From: JBDTNQ01 sp039933635
Lineage (GTDB): Bacteria; Acidobacteriota; Vicinamibacteria; Vicinamibacterales; SCN-69-37
Assembly (NCBI GenBank): GCA_039933635.1
Contig: JBDTNQ010000022.1
Location: 1 to 44,090, forward strand
Direction: 5' to 3'
Length of the DNA: 44,090 bases
The translations under genes and the position numbers were made by a program. This document shows, one piece after another, positions 32,722 through 40,030 of this stretch (the stretch's first letter is position 1; each line of letters opens with the position of its first letter). The notes beneath the pieces are model-generated. The model searched no databases. It saw only the letters and a list, made by a program, of their open reading frames with translations, and was not told where the DNA came from.

Positions 32722-35124
32722 GCCCGCCGCCTCGAAGATCGGTCCGCGAAACAGCGCCCACCCGTGATTCGTCCGCTCTGCGTTGGTGCACAGCGTTACG
32801 ACGTGAGTATTGGTGCGGGATGTCGGCACGTCGAGAATGAGCTCGATCCAGCGGCGGTCTGCCGGGTTCGTGTGTGGGTCGATGACGCCCGTCGCCGTCC
32901 ACACGTGGTCAACGGTCAAGGTGAAGGTGCAGGCCGTCGCGCGGGGGAGTCCCCACACATCGGGATGAATGCCCAGCGCGGTCCGGATCCGGCCCGCCTC
33001 GCCCGAAGGAATCGTGAACTCGGCGACGGCGGGTGGATGCAGCAGCAGCGCGTCCGCGAACACATCGCCGATTGTGGCGCTCCACTTGTCGATCTGATGT
33101 CGTTCGCCGGCACGCAGGGTGATCTCGTCGAAGTGCTCGAGCATCGACCAGCGGAACGGCGGCGCTGCGGCCGGGGCCGTGACCATCGTGGGTCCAGGCA
33201 GGCTGGCCCGGCGAATGCGCTCCTGCAGCGATTCAAAGAGCTGCGACGCGACGAGCCCGGGCCGCTCGGCCGCCTGGTCGGCGAGTGCGAGACCCGTGGC
33301 GCATTGACTCGCCAGGTCCACGATGACCGCCGCTTCGCGCAAACCAAACAGCGCCGGCGAGCGCCGGCTGAGCATGAACTCCTGCCACGGACAATGCAGG
33401 ACGCGTTCGGCGGAGTCGACTCCGCGTGTCCACCACCGGCGAGCGTTCTCGACGTCTCTGGCCTGCAGCGCGATCCAACCTCGCAGAAAGGCCGCTCCTA
33501 CGGTCTTGGTCCCAAGATGTGGACTGAAGACCAACGGATCGGCTTCGGCACAGGCTTCGAGGGAGACCGTCGCCGCGTCCAGATCGCCGCGTTGAAGCGC
33601 GAGCAGCGCGGCCGCATAACGAAGCGAGATCTGCCATCGTCTCGCGTGAGGGACGCTCGCCGGGCGCGCGACGTAGTCCGCTATGCGGGCAAGAAGATCG
33701 GACGGCGGCGGGTCGCCTCGCTCGAGATATCGATAGGCCTGCACGCAAAGTGCGGCACCCGCGTCCGCGGAGTCGGCACGACCGTGAGTTAGCGTGTCTC
33801 GCGCGAGATCGGCGAGGAGCGCGTGCGACTCGGTGCGCAGGCCAATGACCACCATCGCGCGGACGAGCCAGGGCACGTCGTAGTCACGGTCGAAGGCCAG
33901 CAGGTTGGTTGGGGCATCAGCGGGACCATCCAGGAGAGCATGTCGCACCGGGCCATCGGCGTGGAAGAGCCCGCTCATGCCGACAATCAGCCACCACTCT
34001 GCCTCAGTCCGATCGTCCGGTTCCGCTGGCCACAATGTGCGTCCTGCGTCCGGCAGTTTCATCCCACCGCCAGCCGTCTGTCCAAAGGTGTGCTCGATGA
34101 AGAAGTACTTTCGGCACATGGCCTCCAGCGCGTGGCGGTCGAACACCGTGACGTGATGCGGATTCGGATCGCGGCCGTGTGCGTCCAGCCAGGCGTTGGG
34201 CACGGATCCAATGAACCGTCCGGCTGGAGTCAGCACGTGGCGACACGCCGCGAGAAACCCGTCGGGGTCGGCAACGTGCTCGAGCGTCTCGAAACTCACC
34301 ACCGCGTCGACACTCCCCTGCGGGAGCGACCCGATGTTCGTGATGTCCAGTGTGCGGAAGGACAGCCGCGACCGTTGGCGGCCGTAGTGCCAGCGACCGT
34401 ACGCCGTCGCGGTAGGATCGATGTCGACGCCAAGCACGGACTCAGCGAATGTGCTGTCGGCCAGAATCGCCGCACCGTATCCCAGTCCACACGCCGCATC
34501 GACCACTCGATCACCCGAGCGGATGAACTGACGCGCGAACATGTAGCGCGCCACATGGGCATCGGCGCGTCGTCCGGGCTCCCGCAGCATGTCCATGTGG
34601 AGGTCGCGAGCGCCGACCAGGTCCGCCACCTCACGGCCGATCGGCAGGTCGCGTGGCAGCGGCTCGAAGAGCAGGGTCGAGCCGGGATCGACCCAGTCGA
34701 GTTCCTGATAGGGCGCCAGGACCTGATGGAGCGGGTGCTTGCGGCACGCGAAGGCGAGCCACGCGCGTTCACAGTCGAGTCGCGACTGCGTTCGCGTGCG
34801 AACCGCGACCGCGCGTCCAGCGACACGCAGAATCTCCCGCACGGCGCATTCAATCGCCGTCTGCTCGATACCTTCGAGAATCGCGTCCGCGTACACGATG
34901 TCGAACGCCGCATCCGGGAACGGCAGGCGGCCGCCGCGCAGCCGGAACGGCTCCCCATGAGCGTCCACGGCGCGGCTGCGGAACGCGGCCGTGGCCGTCG
35001 ACGGATCCGCCGCCAGGCAGAGCACCCGGCCAGCACCGCACGCGTGGAGCACGCGATCGACGATGGCGGGGAGGCTGGCGTCAGCGTTGGAGGATGGCGG
35101 GTGAGGCATCGTGATCGACAGCAT
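32719..35124 (-). CDS. Large two-domain SAM methyltransferase with helical and beta-rich C-terminal regions
   Basis: An 801-residue protein. Residues 25-160 resemble a methyltransferase Rossmann fold that has lost its glycine-rich SAM loop (RVLCLAADPSTA, FPDAAFDIVYADAILEGI). Residues 190-350 form an intact SAM methyltransferase (motif I VVDAACGLGYGA at 207-218, GVDIDP, and VDAVVSFETLEHVADPDGFL). Residues about 440-590 are helical, TPR-like (VPHARRWQISLRYAAALLAL). The last 160 residues look beta-rich, with DEITLRAGERHQIDKW. ATG 35124 is used; the frame runs on to 35364 through the leader. It is probably a glycan or sugar methyltransferase, given its place in the island. It has its own sigma-54 promoter. 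Confidence 0.75.
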   Translation of the reverse strand: MLSITMPHPPSSNADASLPAIVDRVLHACGAGRVLCLAADPSTATAAFRSRAVDAHGEPFRLRGGRLPFPDAAFDIVYADAILEGIEQTAIECAVREILRVAGRAVAVRTRTQSRLDCERAWLAFACRKHPLHQVLAPYQELDWVDPGSTLLFEPLPRDLPIGREVADLVGARDLHMDMLREPGRRADAHVARYMFARQFIRSGDRVVDAACGLGYGAAILADSTFAESVLGVDIDPTATAYGRWHYGRQRSRLSFRTLDITNIGSLPQGSVDAVVSFETLEHVADPDGFLAACRHVLTPAGRFIGSVPNAWLDAHGRDPNPHHVTVFDRHALEAMCRKYFFIEHTFGQTAGGGMKLPDAGRTLWPAEPDDRTEAEWWLIVGMSGLFHADGPVRHALLDGPADAPTNLLAFDRDYDVPWLVRAMVVIGLRTESHALLADLARDTLTHGRADSADAGAALCVQAYRYLERGDPPPSDLLARIADYVARPASVPHARRWQISLRYAAALLALQRGDLDAATVSLEACAEADPLVFSPHLGTKTVGAAFLRGWIALQARDVENARRWWTRGVDSAERVLHCPWQEFMLSRRSPALFGLREAAVIVDLASQCATGLALADQAAERPGLVASQLFESLQERIRRASLPGPTMVTAPAAAPPFRWSMLEHFDEITLRAGERHQIDKWSATIGDVFADALLLHPPAVAEFTIPSGEAGRIRTALGIHPDVWGLPRATACTFTLTVDHVWTATGVIDPHTNPADRRWIELILDVPTSRTNTHVVTLCTNAERTNHGWALFRGPIFEAAG

Positions 35125-35129
35125 CAATG

Positions 35130-35213
35130 TGTCGGAATTCCGACAGGCCGACGTCGAAGCGTCCGCACGATGCGCCTGAAGCAGGCGAAAACCCCACTTC
35201 CAGGCACGTCGGC
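35130..35213 (-). promoter_or_regulatory. Structured leader of the large methyltransferase gene
   Basis: Between promoter and start codon the leader can fold. GCCGACGT at 35147-35154 pairs with 35206-35213. Inside is a 6-base-pair hairpin (35173-35178 with 35182-35187). Closest to the start is the perfect 16-base palindrome TGTCGGAATTCCGACA (35130-35145), able to form a hairpin in RNA or to bind a dimeric protein in DNA. Two blocks, GTTTTCGCC (35192-35184) and CGTCGGCCTGTCGG (35153-35140), recur in the leader of the Maf gene. Confidence 0.5.
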
Positions 35214-35232
35214 GTCGCGCTATTGCTGAGGT

Positions 35233-35248
35233 AGCAAGGCCCGTGCCC
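35233..35248 (-). promoter_or_regulatory. Sigma-54 promoter of the large methyltransferase gene
   Basis: On the minus strand GGGCACGGGCCTTGCT (35248-35233) has GG-N10-GC spacing and matches the -24/-12 consensus TGGCACG-N4-TTGCW at all but the first base. Transcription would start near 35222, leaving a leader of about 98 bases. Confidence 0.85.
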
Positions 35249-35272
35249 TGTCCGCAGCGTGTTTCATGAGGG

Positions 35273-35288
35273 CGGGCCGGATCTTGCA
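35273..35288 (+). promoter_or_regulatory. Weaker divergent sigma-54 promoter candidate
   Basis: CGGGCCGGATCTTGCA has the GG-N10-GC spacing and a perfect -12 TTGCA, but only a partial -24 box. It points toward the methyltransferase at 35354, with a start near 35299. The palindrome at 35130-35145 would lie about 130-145 bases upstream, a usual place for an enhancer-binding protein. Confidence 0.4.
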
Positions 35289-35353
35289 GTGCAAGGCGGC
35301 CTGGTTGGCGTTTGTGCCCGCGTACGCGGGTGGCGCTGGGAAAGGACGCGACA

Positions 35354-36268
35354 GTGGAAAGCACCCTCGAGAACCGTTACGCGAAGGACTGGAACGGCTA
35401 CAGCCAGCAGTGGAACGAGACCTACGGCCAGCGTTACCACCACCTCGGCGACGAGTGGAATGACGACGGCACCGAGGCGCGCCGGCGGGACGACAACTAC
35501 TTTCACATGTACGCCGCGCGGTTCCTGCGGCCTGACATGACGATCCTCGAGGTCGGCCCCGGCGGAGGCAAATGGACGGTCCGCATCGCGCCGCTCGTCA
35601 AGAAGGTGGTCGTACTCGACGTGGCAGCCGAGATGCTGGAGCGGACCCGGATGCGCTGCGCCTCGCTTGGCATCACGAACGTCGAATTCGTGCAGGGGAG
35701 CGGCAAGGACTTCATGCCCGTCGAGTCCGGCTCCGTGGATATGTTCTTCAGTTACGACGTCTTCGTCCACATCGCGCTCGAGGACACGTTCCCGTATGCG
35801 GGCGAGATCGCGCGCGTCCTGAAGGCCGGTGGCATCAGTGTGTGCCACTACGCCGTCGGCTCCACGCCGGGCGCTGTGGCTCGCGTCGAGCAGACGTCCT
35901 GGTGGTACCGCGACGGCGCGCACACGCTGGGGCAGTACTACTACTACAGCCCGGAGTCGCTGCGTCGCATGTACGAGCATGCCGGGCTCTACGTCGCAGA
36001 GGTGCACGAAGAGTGGTGCTACGCCGTCGTCGTCGGACGCCGGATGGGCGAGAGCCTGGTCGCGGATCTCGAAGAGGCGCTTCGCCGCGCCATCGGCAGC
36101 GACCCCGGCTCGGCACAGCGACACAGCGCCGTTGAACGCGTGCGCGACTTGTCCGTGCAGCTGCAAGCACACCTGTCGGCCTTGCTTCCGGCGCTCGAGT
36201 CGGCGACGACGCCGCAGGACACTATCGGTGCGGCTCAGCGCGTGCGCCGTATGTGGAGAGGGCTCTAA
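35354..36268 (+). CDS. SAM-dependent methyltransferase
   Basis: A 304-residue class I methyltransferase. Motif I is MTILEVGPGGGKWTVRIAPL at about residues 60-80, followed by VVVLDVAAEMLERTRMRCAS and the substrate-side segment SVDMFFSYDVFVHIALED. A helical C-terminal tail (about residues 235-304) may be for oligomerisation. GTG 35354 with AAGGA at 35342-35346 is preferred over the earlier in-frame start at 35312, which has no ribosome site. It is divergent from the large methyltransferase gene and convergent with Maf. It is likely to methylate a glycan or flagellar protein; the target is unknown. Confidence 0.82.
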   Translation: MESTLENRYAKDWNGYSQQWNETYGQRYHHLGDEWNDDGTEARRRDDNYFHMYAARFLRPDMTILEVGPGGGKWTVRIAPLVKKVVVLDVAAEMLERTRMRCASLGITNVEFVQGSGKDFMPVESGSVDMFFSYDVFVHIALEDTFPYAGEIARVLKAGGISVCHYAVGSTPGAVARVEQTSWWYRDGAHTLGQYYYYSPESLRRMYEHAGLYVAEVHEEWCYAVVVGRRMGESLVADLEEALRRAIGSDPGSAQRHSAVERVRDLSVQLQAHLSALLPALESATTPQDTIGAAQRVRRMWRGL

Positions 36269-36287
36269 GCAGAAGGTGCTCAGCGGT

Positions 36288-37793
36288 TCACTGGGCGCCG
36301 GCATCCTGACCGAGCGTCCACGCGACATGGTCAGGCGATTGAAGCGCCATCTCGATGGCTGAAGCGGGGACCGATCCGCCGGCGAACTCGACCCAGCGAT
36401 CGATCGCATCACTGTCTGCGCCCCGAAACAGGGACGTCACGCCAGCCAGCACGCGACGAACATCGCCGCGCGCAGATTGATGGGCGGCGTTCAGGACTCG
36501 ATCGGTCAGGTTGCGATCGATCGTGTCGTGGGCGCCGAACGTCGACGTGAGCGTGGCCTGCGTGATGCGTGGACCCGCCAGAAGACCCGCGCCCGTGGCG
36601 TTCACGAACCGGCAACTCGTGTGGCGTCCCGTCTGTTCGACGACCCAGTCGCGAAAGGAGACGAGGTGTGGCGCGGTGCGGGTGTGCGCGCCGTGCAGAT
36701 CCACGGCGTTTGTCGCCGGCCAGCGATCGATGAGCAGATTCCAGATGTCCGCGTCCGACGACCCGCGCTGCCGCCAGACGGCCCATTGCGGCTCGAATGA
36801 CGTCCCCCGGCAGTACGGGCGACCGTCCGTGAACGCGAAGTCCGCGCCGATGAATCCGACCTGGCTGCAGCCGAGGTGCAGCGCGAGCGAGAAGGCGCAC
36901 GTCGCGACCGATCCCCACGTGTCCAAGTGGCTGGCCTGGAGGCCGTGCGACGTCAGCCAAGGCCAGGGTTCGTGGTCGGCGACGCGAAAGACGAACGTCC
37001 GCTGCGCAAAATGCACAAAGGCGGAGGGGTGCAGGCTGCCCTCGGCGACGAGCCAACTGCGCGTGGTGAGCAACGATGACAGGTGCGTCGCGTTTGCGCG
37101 GCTCGAGTCGGTGGCCACCACGAAGTGCGGGTCGATGCCGGCCCACACCAGGGGTTTGGCTGCCGTATCGCAGGCGATGATCACGACCTGGCCGGCCACT
37201 GCGGCGAGGTCGTCGATGTTGCGGTCCAGCGACGGGCCGGCGGCCACGATGACCGCGGGCATGCCGGAGAACAGGGAGGCGAGGACGCCGACGTCCGCCT
37301 CATGCGCGAGACGTGGCGCGTTGGCGAGCGTCTGCAGCAGATAGCGGCCGGCTGACGCGCGTCGCGCGCCATCGTTGGCGCTCGATTGAAAGGCGAGACG
37401 TGCCAGCGCGCCCTTGGCCGTGGCCACGGCTTCGGGCCGTGTGGCTTCAAGGCGCGGCTGCACGATGACCGGCGCCGTGGCGAGGTCGCCGAACTGCCGC
37501 GCCACCTGAGCCACGCCGGCGTAGTCCGGGCCGGTCAAGACCGCGAGACGTCCGGCTGACGCCCACGTGGTCCAGTCTGGCCGGGCCGACAGGGCGCGGG
37601 CCACGTCGGCATCCGGTTCGAGCACCACCGCTCGAGCCGAGGGGTGACGCTGAGCCAGGGCTTCGATCACGTGGCCCAGGCCGCCGCCAATGAACACGAC
37701 CGTCCCCACGGACGCCGGTAGCACCCGCTCCAGCCAGTCCAAGGCCTCCGCCTGCTCCGCCTGATCGTTGATGAAAAGCTCGGTCTTGAACAT
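36288..37793 (-). CDS. Maf (DUF115) flagellin nonulosonate transferase
   Basis: Maf proteins transfer CMP-activated pseudaminic or legionaminic acid onto Ser/Thr of flagellin. The 501-residue product has an N-terminal Rossmann-like domain (TVVFIGGGLGHVIEAL at 31-46, ARAVVLEPDADVARAL). The central MAF_flag10 domain follows, with MPAVIVAAGPSLDRNIDDLA (GPSLD 186-190), VVIIACDTAAKPLVWAGIDP and the QVGFIGADFAFTDG segment. A helical C-terminal part completes it. ATG 37793 has only a weak GGAA before it; the frame stays open far upstream but loses family character. A sigma-54 promoter lies about 130 bases before the start. It links the nonulosonate island to the flagellin. Confidence 0.9.
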   Translation of the reverse strand: MFKTELFINDQAEQAEALDWLERVLPASVGTVVFIGGGLGHVIEALAQRHPSARAVVLEPDADVARALSARPDWTTWASAGRLAVLTGPDYAGVAQVARQFGDLATAPVIVQPRLEATRPEAVATAKGALARLAFQSSANDGARRASAGRYLLQTLANAPRLAHEADVGVLASLFSGMPAVIVAAGPSLDRNIDDLAAVAGQVVIIACDTAAKPLVWAGIDPHFVVATDSSRANATHLSSLLTTRSWLVAEGSLHPSAFVHFAQRTFVFRVADHEPWPWLTSHGLQASHLDTWGSVATCAFSLALHLGCSQVGFIGADFAFTDGRPYCRGTSFEPQWAVWRQRGSSDADIWNLLIDRWPATNAVDLHGAHTRTAPHLVSFRDWVVEQTGRHTSCRFVNATGAGLLAGPRITQATLTSTFGAHDTIDRNLTDRVLNAAHQSARGDVRRVLAGVTSLFRGADSDAIDRWVEFAGGSVPASAIEMALQSPDHVAWTLGQDAGAQ

Positions 37794-37842
37794 TTCTTGT
37801 TCCGTCGCGGCCAGTCCGCGTCTCGGTCGTCGTGTCGCCGCG

Positions 37843-37916
37843 CCGACAGGCCGACGATCCTCCGTCCGGCCGGGCGGCGAAAACGGCCCAAATGTCGAGC
37901 AAATCCCGACTCGGCC
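37843..37916 (-). promoter_or_regulatory. Leader of the Maf gene sharing blocks with the 35.2 kb leader
   Basis: The leader contains GTTTTCGCC (37884-37876) and CGTCGGCCTGTCGG (37856-37843), the same two blocks in the same order as the leader at 35130-35213, with a 19-base instead of a 30-base spacer. GGCCGA (37849-37854) can pair with TCGGCC (37911-37916), giving a similar enclosing stem. A 6-base-pair hairpin (CTCTGC/GCAGAG) lies just after the promoter, around 37922-37936. Confidence 0.5.
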
Positions 37917-37934
37917 GATGACTCTGCTGTGCAG

Positions 37935-37950
37935 AGCAAACGTCGTGCCC
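37935..37950 (-). promoter_or_regulatory. Sigma-54 promoter of the Maf gene
   Basis: GGGCACGACGTTTGCT on the minus strand (37950-37935) matches the -24/-12 consensus with exact GG-N10-GC spacing and shares GACAGGGCACG with the promoter at 35248. The expected transcription start is near 37924, with a leader of about 131 bases. Confidence 0.85.
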
Positions 37951-38054
37951 TGTCGGACGGATCCGTTCAAGACCGGGCCTCCCGGGCCGATTTCATGGAT
38001 GGTTCGCGGAGCCGTCTCGGTGGGCCCCGATTTCCGCCGGTCTGAAGTGCATCC

Positions 38055-38930
38055 ATGCTCATTCTCGTAGGCGCCTTCGTCGTCATCGCGGCCGTTCTCG
38101 GTGGATACACCTGGGAAGGCGGAGCGCTCCACCTGCTCAACCAGCCGGCGGAGTTTCTGGTGATCGGCGGCGCGGCGCTGGGCATTCTGGTCACGAGCAC
38201 TCCGGTCGGCGTCATCAAGGCGCTCGTCGCGCAGCTCAAGCGGCTGATGACCCCGGGGCCCGGACGCAAGGAGTTCACCGATCTGCTGGTGATGCAGTAC
38301 CAGCTCTTTCGTGTTGTCCAGTCGACCGGCGTCATGGCGCTGGAGTCGCATTTCGACAACCCGGGGCAGAGCCCGATCCTGTCCAAGTACCCCAACTTCC
38401 TGAAGCGTCACGAGTCGCTTGCGTTCCTGGCCGACTCGGCGCGCGTCATCATCGTCGGCGGCATTTCTCCCCACGACTTCGAAGCGCTGATGTACGAGGA
38501 CCTGGAGGTGCGGCAGAAGGAAGCGCTGCTGCCACAAGCCACGTTGAACAAGGTCGGCGATGCCATGCCGGGCCTGGGTATCGTTGCGGCCGTGCTGGGC
38601 GTCGTCATCACCATGCAGGCGATCGACGGGCCGCCATCGGAAATTGGTCACAAGGTCGGCGCCGCGCTCGTGGGGACCTTCCTTGGCATTCTGCTGTCGT
38701 ACGGCTTCATCCAGCCGGTGGCCACGATCATGGAGCATCGCGTCGAAGAAGAGCTCGTGATCGACCACTGCATCAAGGCGGGGATTCTCGCCATCCACAA
38801 GGGGTTCGCACCGGCGATTGCGATCGAATTCGCGCGTCGTGTGATTCCAGAGGAAGTACGACCGTCGTTTGACGAGACAGAGAAGCTCTGTCGCGCCGCG
38901 CGCGGCGACGCTTCGGCCGCTGCGGCGTAG
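38055..38930 (+). CDS. motA: Flagellar stator protein MotA
   Basis: A 291-residue MotA of the proteobacterial type. Membrane segments are at about residues 3-20, 33-53, 172-192 and 204-224. Conserved parts include GVMALESHFDNPGQSPILSK, the PHDFEALMYEDLE loop and GDAMPGLGIVAAVLGVVITM with the channel proline, then GHKVGAALVGTFLGILLSYG. It pairs with the motB 87 bases downstream. Together they form the second stator of this window, distinct from the pair at 26520. The 260-base region before it, shared with the divergent Maf gene, shows no clear promoter for this gene. Confidence 0.95.
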   Translation: MLILVGAFVVIAAVLGGYTWEGGALHLLNQPAEFLVIGGAALGILVTSTPVGVIKALVAQLKRLMTPGPGRKEFTDLLVMQYQLFRVVQSTGVMALESHFDNPGQSPILSKYPNFLKRHESLAFLADSARVIIVGGISPHDFEALMYEDLEVRQKEALLPQATLNKVGDAMPGLGIVAAVLGVVITMQAIDGPPSEIGHKVGAALVGTFLGILLSYGFIQPVATIMEHRVEEELVIDHCIKAGILAIHKGFAPAIAIEFARRVIPEEVRPSFDETEKLCRAARGDASAAAA

Positions 38931-39016
38931 TGGTATGACACCCGGCTGCCGTCGTCTCTCGTCCCTGATGGGCGTCCTTCGATCTGCCGCCCGCAGCCCG
39001 CAGACTGCAGCCTGAT

Positions 39017-39988
39017 ATGCGCGCCAAGGAACAGCCCATCATCATCGTGCGCCGCAAGAAGGCGGCACACGGACATCATGGCGGAGCCTGGAAGGTGGCC
39101 TACGCGGACTTCGTGACCGCGATGATGGCGTTCTTTCTGGTCATGTGGCTGGCGTCGCAGGACAGTCGCATTCGGGACGCGGTGGCCGGCTACTTCCAGG
39201 AACCGGGGCTGCTGCCGTATCAGCAGTCGAACAGCATCATCGCCTCAGGCAACGGCGGCATCGACAGCGCCGGCATGCCGGTGATCAACCGGAAGTTCAA
39301 CGGGCAGCTGGAAGCCGAGCAGAAAGCCCTGATCAAGGCCGCGGGCCACATTCACGATCACCTCTCGGAACTGCGGGGATTCGCGACCCTGCGCAACCAG
39401 GTCGAGTTTTCGGTGACGCTCGAAGGGCTGCGCATCGAGCTCGTCGACAAGAACGGCTCCAGCTTCTTCGACAGCGGCAGTAGCAAGCTCGCGTTGGACG
39501 CAGAGAAAATTCTCGCGATTATCGGCGCCGAGGTCGGGCAGCTCGACAACGATGTCGTGGTCGAAGGCCACACGGATTCGCTGAAGTATTCAGCGCACGG
39601 GGAGCAGTACACGAACTGGGAACTGTCGAGCGATCGCGCCAACGCGGCGCGCCGCATCCTTCTCGGCAGCGGCCTTCGACAGAATCAGATCAGCGCGGTG
39701 CGCGGGTTCGCCGACACTGATCTGCGGGTGCCCGATAACCCGATGGATCCGCGCAACCGGCGCGTGTCGATCGTGGTGCGCAGCCAGAGCGCCGTCGAAT
39801 CCGAGCGCTCCGCGCGGGCCCGTCAGACGTCACCCGAGTCGATTGCCGCCGCCCGGACGGGCTTCGTCTCCCGCCCCGCCAACGCGCTCCCGCGGATGAG
39901 CGCCGCTCCGGGAGCAGCGCCCGCCGAGGCCGCCGCCCCGCCCACCATCCCCGCAGCAACACCGGACCACAGCTCACCGAGTCGGTGA
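39017..39988 (+). CDS. motB: Flagellar stator protein MotB
   Basis: A 323-residue MotB. The short basic N-terminus (IIIVRRKKAAHGHHGGAWKV) precedes the single membrane helix with the proton-binding aspartate (Asp31 in AYADFVTAMMAFFLVMWLAS). The periplasmic part has a plug/linker and the OmpA-like domain with VVVEGHTDSLKYSAHG, NWELSSDRANAARR and DPRNRRVSIVV. A Pro/Ala-rich tail follows. The GHHGGAWK leader is typical of the MotAB branch. The preceding 86-base gap is GC-rich and shows no promoter. Confidence 0.95.
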   Translation: MRAKEQPIIIVRRKKAAHGHHGGAWKVAYADFVTAMMAFFLVMWLASQDSRIRDAVAGYFQEPGLLPYQQSNSIIASGNGGIDSAGMPVINRKFNGQLEAEQKALIKAAGHIHDHLSELRGFATLRNQVEFSVTLEGLRIELVDKNGSSFFDSGSSKLALDAEKILAIIGAEVGQLDNDVVVEGHTDSLKYSAHGEQYTNWELSSDRANAARRILLGSGLRQNQISAVRGFADTDLRVPDNPMDPRNRRVSIVVRSQSAVESERSARARQTSPESIAAARTGFVSRPANALPRMSAAPGAAPAEAAAPPTIPAATPDHSSPSR

Positions 39989-40023
39989 CACCGGGCTGTC
40001 GCCAGCAGTGTGCGACCGGTGTC
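39987..40023. terminator. Imperfect hairpin between convergent genes
   Basis: GACACCG (39987-39993) pairs with CGGTGTC (40017-40023), with an inner GTCGC/GCGAC stem (39998-40002 with 40012-40016) and a 9-base loop, separated by a 4-base bulge. It overlaps the motB stop and lies before the end of the minus-strand gene, so it can serve both. No U-tract. Confidence 0.45.
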
Positions 40024-40030
40024 GTCCGGG

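Noticed and set aside
33823..35229. 468-codon plus-strand frame opposite the large methyltransferase
   Set aside because: Composition is that of a shadow; the minus-strand frame carries intact methyltransferase motifs.
37895..37921. GCCGATGA as a sigma-28 -10 box for motA at 38055
   Set aside because: The four bases at the required 15-base spacing are TCGA, not TAAA, so no -35 box.
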